From NCBI GenBank assembly GCA_045579085.1, contig JAZNLO010000020.1, positions 9,313-73,312 of the forward strand: 64,000 bases of DNA, read 5' to 3'. A model generated the notes under the pieces. That model did no database searches. It was not told the DNA's origin and saw only the letters and a program-made list of their open reading frames with translations. This document shows, piece by piece, positions 36,120 to 44,114 of the stretch; the stretch's first letter is position 1, and each line of letters starts with the position of its first letter. Position numbers and translations under genes: made by a program. This stretch comes from RGIG2206 sp045579085. GTDB taxonomy: Bacteria; Bacillota; Clostridia; Oscillospirales; Acutalibacteraceae.

Positions 36120-37274
36120 ATGAAAGTTTCGAAAATGGCTACAAGTGTATCTGCTTCTTTAACCAGAAAATTATTTAATATGGCGAATGAAATCGGAACA
36201 GATGTTATAAATCTCACGTTGGGAGACCCTGACCTGATTCCTGCTTTAGAAATACGTGAAGCAGCGTGCGACGCTATTATGCAAGGACAGACAAGATACT
36301 CTGCTAATGCTGGATTGAAAAAGCTTAGAGAGGTTTATTCTGAATTCATTTCAAGGGAGTATAACCTGAGTATAGATAGTGATAAAAACATTATTACTAC
36401 TGTTGGAGGAATGGAGGCTCTCTTTTTATCTCTTGCCGCTACAGTGGATAAGGATGATGAGGTTATCATTCTGGGTCCTTATTATGTGAATTATCGTGAG
36501 ATGATTCATATGCTGGGCGGAAAAGCTGTTGTTGTGGATACAATGAATAAAAGCGATGATGTTATTGTTGATGGCATTAAGAGTGCCATCAATGACAAAA
36601 CTATTGGCATTATTGTTAATTCTCCCTGCAACCCTACTGGAGATATTCTCTCGGGTGAATTGCTTGACAGTATTGCAGAAATTGCAAACTCAGAGGACCT
36701 GATGGTGATTTCTGACGAGGTGTATAATTCTCTTATTTATGATGGCGATGAAAAAGATAGCATTATTTTCAGAGATGGCATGAAAGACAGGACTATTTTA
36801 GTAGATAGTTGTTCAAAGCGTTTTGCAATGACAGGCTGGAGAGTAGGTTTCGCTGTTGGTCCTTGCGAGGTTATAGCGAATATGACTAAATTGCAAGAGA
36901 ACGTTGCGGCTTGTGCTCCTCTGCCTTCACAGCATGCGGCAATCCGTGCATATCAGGAGGATTGTGAATATTCCTATATAAAAGAAACATATCAGCATAG
37001 AAGAGATATTGTTTATAATGCGATTTCAAAAATCCCTAATCTATCTTGCAAAAAGCCAAAGGCAACATTTTATTGTTTTGTGGATATTTCTAAAACCGGC
37101 TTAGATTCAGAAAGCTTTGCTTATCAGCTTTTAGAGAAAGCACATCTTGCAGTTGTGCCAGGTGTGTCTTATGGCAAACAATATGCTAATTACATAAGGA
37201 TTGCTTTTACATTAAACGATGATTTGTTAAATGAAGCTATGAGAAGATTAGAACAATTTTGCGGAGAACTATAA
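36120..37274 (+). CDS. PLP-dependent class I/II aminotransferase
   Basis: 384 residues from the ATG at 36120, 9 bases after GGGG; the ATG at 36111 abuts that run. Fold-type I aspartate-aminotransferase family: LGDPDL, VNSPCNPTG (Asn), ISDEVYNSLIYDG (Asp, Tyr) and DSCSKRFAMTGWRVG with Schiff-base Lys233. Substrate not determinable; in this cluster it may make the amino group of the activated headgroup or an amino acid for the ATP-grasp ligase. First gene of seven, AT-rich. Confidence 0.88.
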   Translation: MKVSKMATSVSASLTRKLFNMANEIGTDVINLTLGDPDLIPALEIREAACDAIMQGQTRYSANAGLKKLREVYSEFISREYNLSIDSDKNIITTVGGMEALFLSLAATVDKDDEVIILGPYYVNYREMIHMLGGKAVVVDTMNKSDDVIVDGIKSAINDKTIGIIVNSPCNPTGDILSGELLDSIAEIANSEDLMVISDEVYNSLIYDGDEKDSIIFRDGMKDRTILVDSCSKRFAMTGWRVGFAVGPCEVIANMTKLQENVAACAPLPSQHAAIRAYQEDCEYSYIKETYQHRRDIVYNAISKIPNLSCKKPKATFYCFVDISKTGLDSESFAYQLLEKAHLAVVPGVSYGKQYANYIRIAFTLNDDLLNEAMRRLEQFCGEL

Positions 37275-37276
37275 AA

Positions 37277-38476
37277 ATGAAGAAAATATTATTACTCGGC
37301 GGCTCTATGCAGCAGATTCCTGTTATAAAGAGAGCTAAAGAAATGGGATATTACACCATAACATGCGATTATTTGCCCGACAATGTGGGACATGCTTTCG
37401 CAGATGAATATCATAACGTTAGCACCACTGACCTTGAAGGTGTATATGCTTTGGCAAAAGAGCTTCAGGTAGATGGAATAGTAGCTTATGCTTCAGACCC
37501 GGCGGCGCCCACAGCAGCTTATGTATCTGAAAAGCTTGGGTTACCGGGTAACCCATACGATTCTGTCAATCTTTTAACTCAAAAGGACTTATTCAGGAAG
37601 TTTTTGGCTGAGCATGGGTTCTGTACTCCAAAAGCGCAGGGTTATACTTCATTTGAAAAAGCTTATGAGGAAATTGATAGTTTTAAATTTCCGGTTATGG
37701 TAAAGCCTGTTGACTCCTCAGGAAGCAAAGGCGTTGTTAAAATTCACAGTAAGGACGAATTAAAGGAAGCGGTTGAAGAGGCATTCTCTTATTCGCGAAG
37801 CAAGAGAATCGTTATAGAAGAATTTATTGTGAAAAAAGGATATCAAGTTTCGGGCGACGGTTTTTCTGTTGATGGAAAGCTTGTTTTCACAAGCTATGGA
37901 AACGAACTGTATAGCGGAAAGGGTACAAGGGAATATGTTGCGCTTGGCGAGTTTTGGCCTACTTTGCTTACAAAAGAGCAAAAATTAAAGGTTGATAACG
38001 AGCTTCAGAAACTTATTACAGCCCTTAATATGAAAACCTCTGCTTATAATATTGAGGTTATTATTGATGAGAATGACGATGTTTATATTCTTGAATTGGG
38101 CCCAAGAAATGGCGGTAGTTACATTCCACAGTTGATAGAGTATGCAACGGGGGTAAGCCTGGTTGATTATACAATATTGGGAGCTGTTGGTGAGGACTGT
38201 TCTTCGCTTAAGATGGCAGAGAGCAGTGGATTTTATAGCAATTATATGATTTTGAGCACAACTGCTGGAAGATTCAAGGAAATCTGGTTTGATGAAAGCT
38301 TTAAAAAGAACAACTTGTTAGAAGTGCATTGCACATATAACGTAGGTGACAGCGTGTCCAAATATCAAAACACGACTCATTCATTAGGAACAATTTTATT
38401 CAAGGCAGATACGCTTGAGCAGATGTTGGAAATAACAAATAATATAGAAAAGTATTATAGAGTAGTTGTGGAATAA
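37277..38476 (+). CDS. ATP-grasp ligase (carbamoyl-phosphate-synthase-like)
   Basis: 399 residues from the ATG at 37277, 2 bases after the aminotransferase stop. An N-terminal Rossmann-like part (ILLLGGSMQQIPVIKRAKEMGY) is followed by an ATP-grasp core: VMVKPVDSSGSKGVVKI (phosphate loop), IEEFIV, and the metal-binding ILELGPRNGGSYIPQL. Such enzymes form amide or peptide bonds through acyl-phosphates, often joining amino acids. The product here is unknown. Confidence 0.85.
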   Translation: MKKILLLGGSMQQIPVIKRAKEMGYYTITCDYLPDNVGHAFADEYHNVSTTDLEGVYALAKELQVDGIVAYASDPAAPTAAYVSEKLGLPGNPYDSVNLLTQKDLFRKFLAEHGFCTPKAQGYTSFEKAYEEIDSFKFPVMVKPVDSSGSKGVVKIHSKDELKEAVEEAFSYSRSKRIVIEEFIVKKGYQVSGDGFSVDGKLVFTSYGNELYSGKGTREYVALGEFWPTLLTKEQKLKVDNELQKLITALNMKTSAYNIEVIIDENDDVYILELGPRNGGSYIPQLIEYATGVSLVDYTILGAVGEDCSSLKMAESSGFYSNYMILSTTAGRFKEIWFDESFKKNNLLEVHCTYNVGDSVSKYQNTTHSLGTILFKADTLEQMLEITNNIEKYYRVVVE

Positions 38477-38913
38477 TGAGATATTTACAAATTACAGAAA
38501 CAAATGATATTTATAATGCTTTACTGAGCTTTTCGGAGTGTTTTCCTCATTTAAAAGAAAAGGTAACAAGCCTGTATGTTTTTGCAGAAAAGCTTGCGTA
38601 TAAAGCGGAGGTATATATAGGCTTGTCTGAAGATAAACCTATAGGTATTACTTGCTTTTATGCAAATGATTATCAAACGAGATGTGGTTATATCACTTTA
38701 ATAGGTGTTAAATCTAATTGCCGCAAAAAAGGAATAGGCAAAGATTTACTATGTTTTTCTATTGAAAAAATGCAAGAAAAAGGAATGCAGACTGTAAAGC
38801 TTGAGGTCGATAAAGACAATTATACGGCTATAGGTTTTTATCAGCATATGGGCTTTCAAACGCTATCAGAGATAGAGAATGGATTTTATTTAATTAAGGA
38901 GATAGTTGAATGA
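38476..38913 (+). CDS. GNAT-family acetyltransferase
   Basis: 145 residues. The acetyl-CoA site is visible as LIGVKSNCRKKGIGKDLLCFSIEKM (Arg/Gln-x-x-Gly pattern) and the C-terminal VDKDNYTAIGFYQHMGF. One-base overlap with the ATP-grasp stop (TAATG) and 4-base overlap with licD, so tightly coupled. Probably N-acylates an intermediate of the cluster. Confidence 0.85.
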   Translation: MRYLQITETNDIYNALLSFSECFPHLKEKVTSLYVFAEKLAYKAEVYIGLSEDKPIGITCFYANDYQTRCGYITLIGVKSNCRKKGIGKDLLCFSIEKMQEKGMQTVKLEVDKDNYTAIGFYQHMGFQTLSEIENGFYLIKEIVE

Positions 38914-39875
38914 CCGAGTGGGAAAAACTGGTGCATAACGGGTTTGTTTCAGAAGATTTTTTAAGAGAAGAAACAATTTGTGAATATACAGTTAGCTCTA
39001 AATTAAAAAAATTATGGGCAATCGAACTGGACCTTCTAAGAGAGTTTAAACGTGTTTGTGATAAGTATGGGCTCACATATTATGCTTATGCAGGGACACT
39101 ATTGGGTGCAGTTAGACATCATGGGTTTATACCCTGGGATGATGATTTAGATGTTTGCATGCCCAGAAAAGATTATGACATTTTAACTCGGGTTTATTAT
39201 GATGAGTTTAAGGAACCTTATTTTCTGCAAACTCCATATACAGATAAAGAGTACGCATTTAGTTTTGCCAAATTAAGGAATGTAAATTCGTGTTTTGCGT
39301 CTAAAACTTTTATAGAAAGTCCTATGAATCAAGGTGCTTTTCTTGATGTTTTTCCTCTGGAAGATGCCGATGAGCATTTTTTAAAGCGAAGAGAGAAAAT
39401 ATTAGATGTTTTGTCAAAGTGTTCTGCTTTTATGAGTAGAAATAACAAATATTTGCAAAATAAACATAGCGAGCTTGCTCAAAAAATGACTTTTTCAGAT
39501 AACGATAATATTTCTTTTTATGAACAAATACAAACAATTGCTCAAAGTTCTGATAAAGCAAGTTCAAAATTCAGGTCGATTGAGGTTTCAACACTTTATA
39601 GCGCTGAACGTCGTGTGTGGCCTAAAGAGTATTTTGATGAAGCTATAGAGCTCCCGTTTTGTGATACTACAATAAAGGTCCCCAAGGAATATGATAAGGT
39701 GTTGTCTCTTATGTATAAAGATTATATGCAGTTTCCTCCTGTGGAACAGAGGGGATTGAGGCATAGTAATACTATTATAAGTGTTGACTTATCGTTTGAT
39801 GAGATTAGGGAAAAATCATTAAAAGATATGGAAAATCAATTAGAGACAAATAATGCTCTCAGAGGTGAAAAATGA
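38910..39875 (+). CDS. LicD-family phosphotransferase
   Basis: 321 residues. The LicD core is intact: YYAYAGTLLGAVRHHGFIPWDDDLDVCMPR with its Asp-rich metal site, then FLDVFPLEDAD and a late RRVWPKEYFD. LicD proteins transfer phosphocholine or a related phospho-alcohol from a CDP carrier onto surface glycans or teichoic acids. Two cytidylyltransferases directly downstream supply such a donor. Confidence 0.9.
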   Translation: MTEWEKLVHNGFVSEDFLREETICEYTVSSKLKKLWAIELDLLREFKRVCDKYGLTYYAYAGTLLGAVRHHGFIPWDDDLDVCMPRKDYDILTRVYYDEFKEPYFLQTPYTDKEYAFSFAKLRNVNSCFASKTFIESPMNQGAFLDVFPLEDADEHFLKRREKILDVLSKCSAFMSRNNKYLQNKHSELAQKMTFSDNDNISFYEQIQTIAQSSDKASSKFRSIEVSTLYSAERRVWPKEYFDEAIELPFCDTTIKVPKEYDKVLSLMYKDYMQFPPVEQRGLRHSNTIISVDLSFDEIREKSLKDMENQLETNNALRGEK

Positions 39876-40582
39876 ACATCGCAATAGTTCTTGCAGGAGG
39901 GGTAGGCGCCAGGGTTGGTTCGGAAATTCCTAAACAGTTTATAAAGATTTTCGAAAAGCCAATTATGATTTATACACTAGAAACATTTGAAAAATGCAGC
40001 ATAATAGATAAAATCATTTTAGTGTGCATTGGTTCCCATATAGATTTGGCCAAGCAATATTGTTATGAGCATAATATTACTAAGGTGTCTAATTTTATTG
40101 AAGGCGGCAAAGAGTTTGTTAATTCATGCATGAATGGTATGAATAGTTTAAGAAACAAATGTGAAAATGATGACATAGTTATCATCACTTCTGCAGACAG
40201 GCCTTTTTTAAGTCAGGAAGAAATTGAGGATGCAATTAGAGTTTGTGAGAAAAAAGGCTCGGGTGTAGCGGCCAGACCGTGCTCTTTATGTATGTTTAAG
40301 GTTGGTAATGACCGTACTGGGTCATCAGAGTATTTGCGTAATAATTTGATGCAAACGGCCACACCTTGGGCATTTAGGTATGGCAGCCTTTTATCTGCAC
40401 TTGATTTGTTTAAAGATAATAAGTTGCCAAATTGCGAGCCTTACCCAATTGCAATTTATGCGGCAGCAGGAAACACCATATATTTTTCAAAGGCAAAGGC
40501 AGAAAATATTAAAATAACAGAGCCTTATGATATTGCCTTAATGGAGCAAATGATAATTCAACGGGAGGCACCAAGAAAATGA
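39872..40582 (+). CDS. IspD/TarI-like cytidylyltransferase
   Basis: 236 residues. CTP-binding motif LAGGVGARVGSEIPKQFIKI and TSADRPFLSQEEI resemble TarI (ribitol-5-phosphate) and IspD. The context, between licD and a LicC-like gene, argues for a role in surface decoration rather than isoprenoid synthesis, perhaps CDP-ribitol or CDP-glycerol. Four-base overlaps on both sides. Confidence 0.85.
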   Translation: MNIAIVLAGGVGARVGSEIPKQFIKIFEKPIMIYTLETFEKCSIIDKIILVCIGSHIDLAKQYCYEHNITKVSNFIEGGKEFVNSCMNGMNSLRNKCENDDIVIITSADRPFLSQEEIEDAIRVCEKKGSGVAARPCSLCMFKVGNDRTGSSEYLRNNLMQTATPWAFRYGSLLSALDLFKDNKLPNCEPYPIAIYAAAGNTIYFSKAKAENIKITEPYDIALMEQMIIQREAPRK

Positions 40583-42228
40583 ATATAGAGTTGTTTCAGA
40601 AGTTAAAAAATGAACACAATGCTACTAAGAAAGAAATTGCAGATTTAAGAGATTATAAAGTAGATAATGCAATTATATTAGCAGCAGGTATTAACAGAGA
40701 CACAATGTATGCGCCGCCAAAAGGTCTATTAAAGGTAGAAGGTATTCCTATAATTGAACGCCAGATTTGCCAATTAAAAGACGCTGGGATAAACGATATA
40801 TCTATTGTTGTTGGTTACAAAAAAGAGATGTATTTTTATCTGGAAGAAAAATACGGTGTAACATTAATTGGGAACCCAATGCTTCATAAAAATAATATCT
40901 ATTCATTATTCCTTGCAAGGAATAAGTTGCGCAATACATATGTCTGTTCTTGTGATTATTATTATGAGGACAATCCGTTTTCAACGTATGAATTTTGCTC
41001 ATATCACGGGACTGCATATTTAAAAAATGCACAGGAAAAGTTTATAGCAACAACAGATTCATCTGATAAAATTATTGAAATCACAGCGGGGGCATTAGAA
41101 GGAATTTGCATTCATGGCCTAGCGTATTTTGATAAAAATTTTTCTGCTAAACTTGTTGAACTTATGGAGGCAGAAATTGATAATTATAGAATCAGTTCTT
41201 TGTTTTGGCAAGAGTTTGTTGCAATACATTTAAAAGAATTTGAATTATATGCTAAACGTCTTGAAGCTGAAAAGGTTAGAGAGTTTGACGATTTAAGTTC
41301 TTTAAAAACACTTAATGTTTTGTTTGTTAATAGTGTTAGTTCTCGTATCGTTGAAAACATTTGTGAGCAATTGCAATGTAAAAATAAAGAAGCAATTACA
41401 AATGTAGATATATTAGAAGCAGGCCATTCTAATATAACTTTCAAGGTTGATGTTAATGACCGCGCCTATGTTTATAGATATCCTGGCGTTAGTGGAAAGA
41501 ATATTGTTAGCAGGGAAAGAGAAAGCTATGCAAACAAATTAGCAAAAGAGCTGGGAATAGATAAAACCTTGATATTTATTGATAATAGTGGCCATAAAAT
41601 CTCCAGTTATGTAGCTAATGCTCATCCGTTAAATAAGGAGATAAAAAAAGATTTAAAAGACTTGGCTGAAAATGTTCGGAAATTACATGACTATACTGTT
41701 CCAGATAATATAAAACAGCAATATGAGTTTAATCCTATCGAGGAAGCAGATAGATTATTAAATCTTGCATGTAGTAATAAAGACAATTTGTTTGAAATTT
41801 TTGATAATATGCGCAGTTCTGTGCACTATATTAGCTCAATTCTTGAAAATGACAACTTTAAAAAAGCAATATGCCATTGCAATTTGAATTCCAACAACTG
41901 TCTTATTACGGATAATGGATTTGACCTGATTGATTGGGAGTTTTCAGGATATTGCGATATTGCTTATGACTTCCCTTTCTTAGGAAACTATGAATTCAGA
42001 ATGGAAGACCTGCAAATATATTTGGAATACTATTATGGAAGAAAGCCAACTAAAGAGGAGTTCCGTCATTGGCTGTGCTATAGAGCAGTTCATTATTGGT
42101 ATTATACTTGTTGGGCAATATACAAAGAAAGCGTAAATGAAGATTGCGGTAATTTGCTTTTGGTTTTTTATGAGGATTGCAAAAAAACTATTAAGTTGGC
42201 AATGCAGGCCCTAGAACAAGATATATAA
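40579..42228 (+). CDS. LicC-LicA-type fusion: nucleotidyltransferase plus choline-kinase-like domain
   Basis: 549 residues. Residues about 30-250 are a LicC-like nucleotidyltransferase (AIILAAGINRDTMYAPPKGLLKVEGIPIIERQI, then SCDYYYE). Residues about 270-545 are a choline/ethanolamine kinase-like domain (AGHSNITFKVDV, YRYPG, LIDWEFSG with Asp452). A LicCA fusion in this order is known in Treponema. The kinase catalytic motif HNDLxxxN reads H433-C-N435-L here, replacing the catalytic Asp with Asn, so kinase activity is doubtful. Confidence 0.87.
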   Translation: MNIELFQKLKNEHNATKKEIADLRDYKVDNAIILAAGINRDTMYAPPKGLLKVEGIPIIERQICQLKDAGINDISIVVGYKKEMYFYLEEKYGVTLIGNPMLHKNNIYSLFLARNKLRNTYVCSCDYYYEDNPFSTYEFCSYHGTAYLKNAQEKFIATTDSSDKIIEITAGALEGICIHGLAYFDKNFSAKLVELMEAEIDNYRISSLFWQEFVAIHLKEFELYAKRLEAEKVREFDDLSSLKTLNVLFVNSVSSRIVENICEQLQCKNKEAITNVDILEAGHSNITFKVDVNDRAYVYRYPGVSGKNIVSRERESYANKLAKELGIDKTLIFIDNSGHKISSYVANAHPLNKEIKKDLKDLAENVRKLHDYTVPDNIKQQYEFNPIEEADRLLNLACSNKDNLFEIFDNMRSSVHYISSILENDNFKKAICHCNLNSNNCLITDNGFDLIDWEFSGYCDIAYDFPFLGNYEFRMEDLQIYLEYYYGRKPTKEEFRHWLCYRAVHYWYYTCWAIYKESVNEDCGNLLLVFYEDCKKTIKLAMQALEQDI

Positions 42229-42256
42229 AATAACAAACAAAAAGTGAGGTAAAATT

Positions 42257-43054
42257 ATGAAACTTTATATTTTAAACACGGGTTATTTAGAGACTGATAA
42301 AAATAATGTAGTGGGTTGTAGCGTGATTGGCACATACAGCAATCCACACATTCAGAATGAATGGATTAAATTGCCTGTTATGTGTTTCTTAATTGAAACT
42401 GATGATGGCTATATTCTCTATGACACCGGTAGTCATCCTGATGCTATGAAGGGATATTGGCCTAAAAACTTACAAGAGATTTACCCCCTTTATCAAAAGG
42501 AGGAAGAACGTCTTGAAAACCAACTTGCTTTGTGCAATGTTAAGCCTGAAGATATTAAAAAGGTTGTTATTTCCCATATGCACTTAGACCATGCGGGTGG
42601 ACTGCACTTGTTCCCCCACGCAGATATTTATGTTCCAAAAGAGGATTATCAGCATGCTCAGGTTACTGTGCATAAATCCACAAATCCTGCAATGCATGGA
42701 GGATATGTAAAACAGGATTGTGAAGCGGCAGGAAACTATATATTGGTTGACAGTGATATCGAAATAGCAAAGGGCGTAAAATTAATTTGTTTGCCCGGAC
42801 ATACGCCGAATCTTTTAGGTATGCTTGTTGAGTTGGAAAATGAGACATTCATTTTGCCGCAAGACTGTGTATATTCAGAAGAAATTTATGGACCACCCGC
42901 TAAGGCTTCCGGACTTTTGTATGACAGCTTATCGTTCTTCAAATCAATTGAAAAAGTGCGTGAGCTCCAAAAAGAATATAATGCTAAAGTTGTTTTTGCG
43001 CATGACTATGAGTTTTTCCAGACTCTTAAAACAGCACCTGAATTTTACATGTAA
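42257..43054 (+). CDS. N-acyl-homoserine-lactonase-family MBL hydrolase
   Basis: 265 residues. Metallo-beta-lactamase fold with the dizinc motif SHMHLDHAGG, the later CLPGHTPN His, PQDCVYS Asp and FAHDYEF His. It resembles AttM/AiiA-type lactonases, but many gut Firmicutes relatives have untested substrates. It follows the fusion gene by 28 bases with GAGG and probably belongs to the same transcript. Confidence 0.87.
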   Translation: MKLYILNTGYLETDKNNVVGCSVIGTYSNPHIQNEWIKLPVMCFLIETDDGYILYDTGSHPDAMKGYWPKNLQEIYPLYQKEEERLENQLALCNVKPEDIKKVVISHMHLDHAGGLHLFPHADIYVPKEDYQHAQVTVHKSTNPAMHGGYVKQDCEAAGNYILVDSDIEIAKGVKLICLPGHTPNLLGMLVELENETFILPQDCVYSEEIYGPPAKASGLLYDSLSFFKSIEKVRELQKEYNAKVVFAHDYEFFQTLKTAPEFYM

Positions 43055-43080
43055 TATAGATTTTAATTATATTATTTAAT

Positions 43081-43135
43081 AAAACTCCGAGATGGAAGCA
43101 ACTTCTGACAAAGAAGTTTCCAATTTCGGAGTTTT
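43081..43135. terminator. Bidirectional terminator after the LicD cluster
   Basis: AAAACTCCGA / TCGGAGTTTT outer stem with an inner GGAA-AACTTC / GAAGTT-TCC stem, between convergent genes. Confidence 0.85.
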
Positions 43136-43163
43136 CATTTATTTATAACATTATTTGCCCGAT

Positions 43164-44114
43164 TTACGCGGCTTTGGAGGTGTTGTCAGTTATATACCCG
43201 TGTTCGGGCTTGACTGTCAGTGTTTCTGCGTCGACAGATATATCGCCGTTATAATCAGTTCGGAACCAGTCCACGCCGAGCGCTTTGACTCTTTCTCTTG
43301 TTTCAACAGAGGGGTGGCCGTAACTGTTTTCTGCCCCGCACGAGAATATTACCAGTCCCGGTGAGGTGGCATACAGAAACTCGGTTGAGGTGGAATACTT
43401 ACTGCCGTGATGGCCTGCTTTAAGGATATCGCAATCCACATCGATGCCATTTTCAATAATAACCTTTTCAATTTTGGTTGTAGCATCTCCTGTGAACAGG
43501 AACTTGCGTTTTCCGTTAACAGCGCGTATAACTGCCGAGCGGTCATTTTCGTCTTCAGCTGAGTCATCGCTGTAAACAACATCAAGCGTGAAGTCGCCAA
43601 CATCAACAGAAAGTCCTGTCTGCAGCTTGATTATCCCAACGTTTTTCTCCTCGCAGTCGCGCTTTATTGACTCAAGGAAAGTGGCGTCGCTTTCGTCGTC
43701 AGGCACCCAGTCAGAGATGACCACAGCGCCGATATCCACGCGCCTTAAGAGCGCACGCAAACCGCCGATATGGTCATAGTGGGCGTGGGTTACAAGCACG
43801 TATTTAAGATAGTCAACACCGAGCTTGTCGAGCTTATCGGCGACTACGTCACCGTTGTTGCGGTTTCCGCAGTCGATTAGACACGCCTCGCCCTTGCTGA
43901 TGATGGCGCTGCTGTCCGCCTGACCGACATCGAAATAATAGACATAACTGCCGGATGAGATATCGGCTTTAAAGTTTGCCTTTGTATAAACGGTGCGCCA
44001 ATCGCTGCCTGACGGCCACGCTATTACCGCTGCAGCGGCAACAACAATCAGCGACATTACAATATAAAACAGCAGCGAGTGGCGGCGCAAAATCAATCGT
44101 TTAGCTTCTCTCAA
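43164..44114 (-). CDS. ComEC-like extracytoplasmic MBL hydrolase
   Basis: 316 residues. One N-terminal membrane segment (LLFYIVMSLIVVAAAAVIAW), then a ComEC/Rec2 C-terminal-type metallo-beta-lactamase domain: FDVGQADSSAII, VTHAHYDHIGGL, FTGDATTKIE and LKAGHHGSKYSTS. The domain faces outward and probably is a nuclease or phosphodiesterase. The DNA-channel part of ComEC is absent. TTG start overlapping the ftsK stop. Confidence 0.87.
   Translation of the reverse strand: MREAKRLILRRHSLLFYIVMSLIVVAAAAVIAWPSGSDWRTVYTKANFKADISSGSYVYYFDVGQADSSAIISKGEACLIDCGNRNNGDVVADKLDKLGVDYLKYVLVTHAHYDHIGGLRALLRRVDIGAVVISDWVPDDESDATFLESIKRDCEEKNVGIIKLQTGLSVDVGDFTLDVVYSDDSAEDENDRSAVIRAVNGKRKFLFTGDATTKIEKVIIENGIDVDCDILKAGHHGSKYSTSTEFLYATSPGLVIFSCGAENSYGHPSVETRERVKALGVDWFRTDYNGDISVDAETLTVKPEHGYITDNTSKAA

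Noticed and set aside
39872..40582. Housekeeping ispD
   Set aside because: The sequence could allow it, but the coupled LicD and LicC-like genes favour a surface-decoration enzyme; left as IspD/TarI-like.
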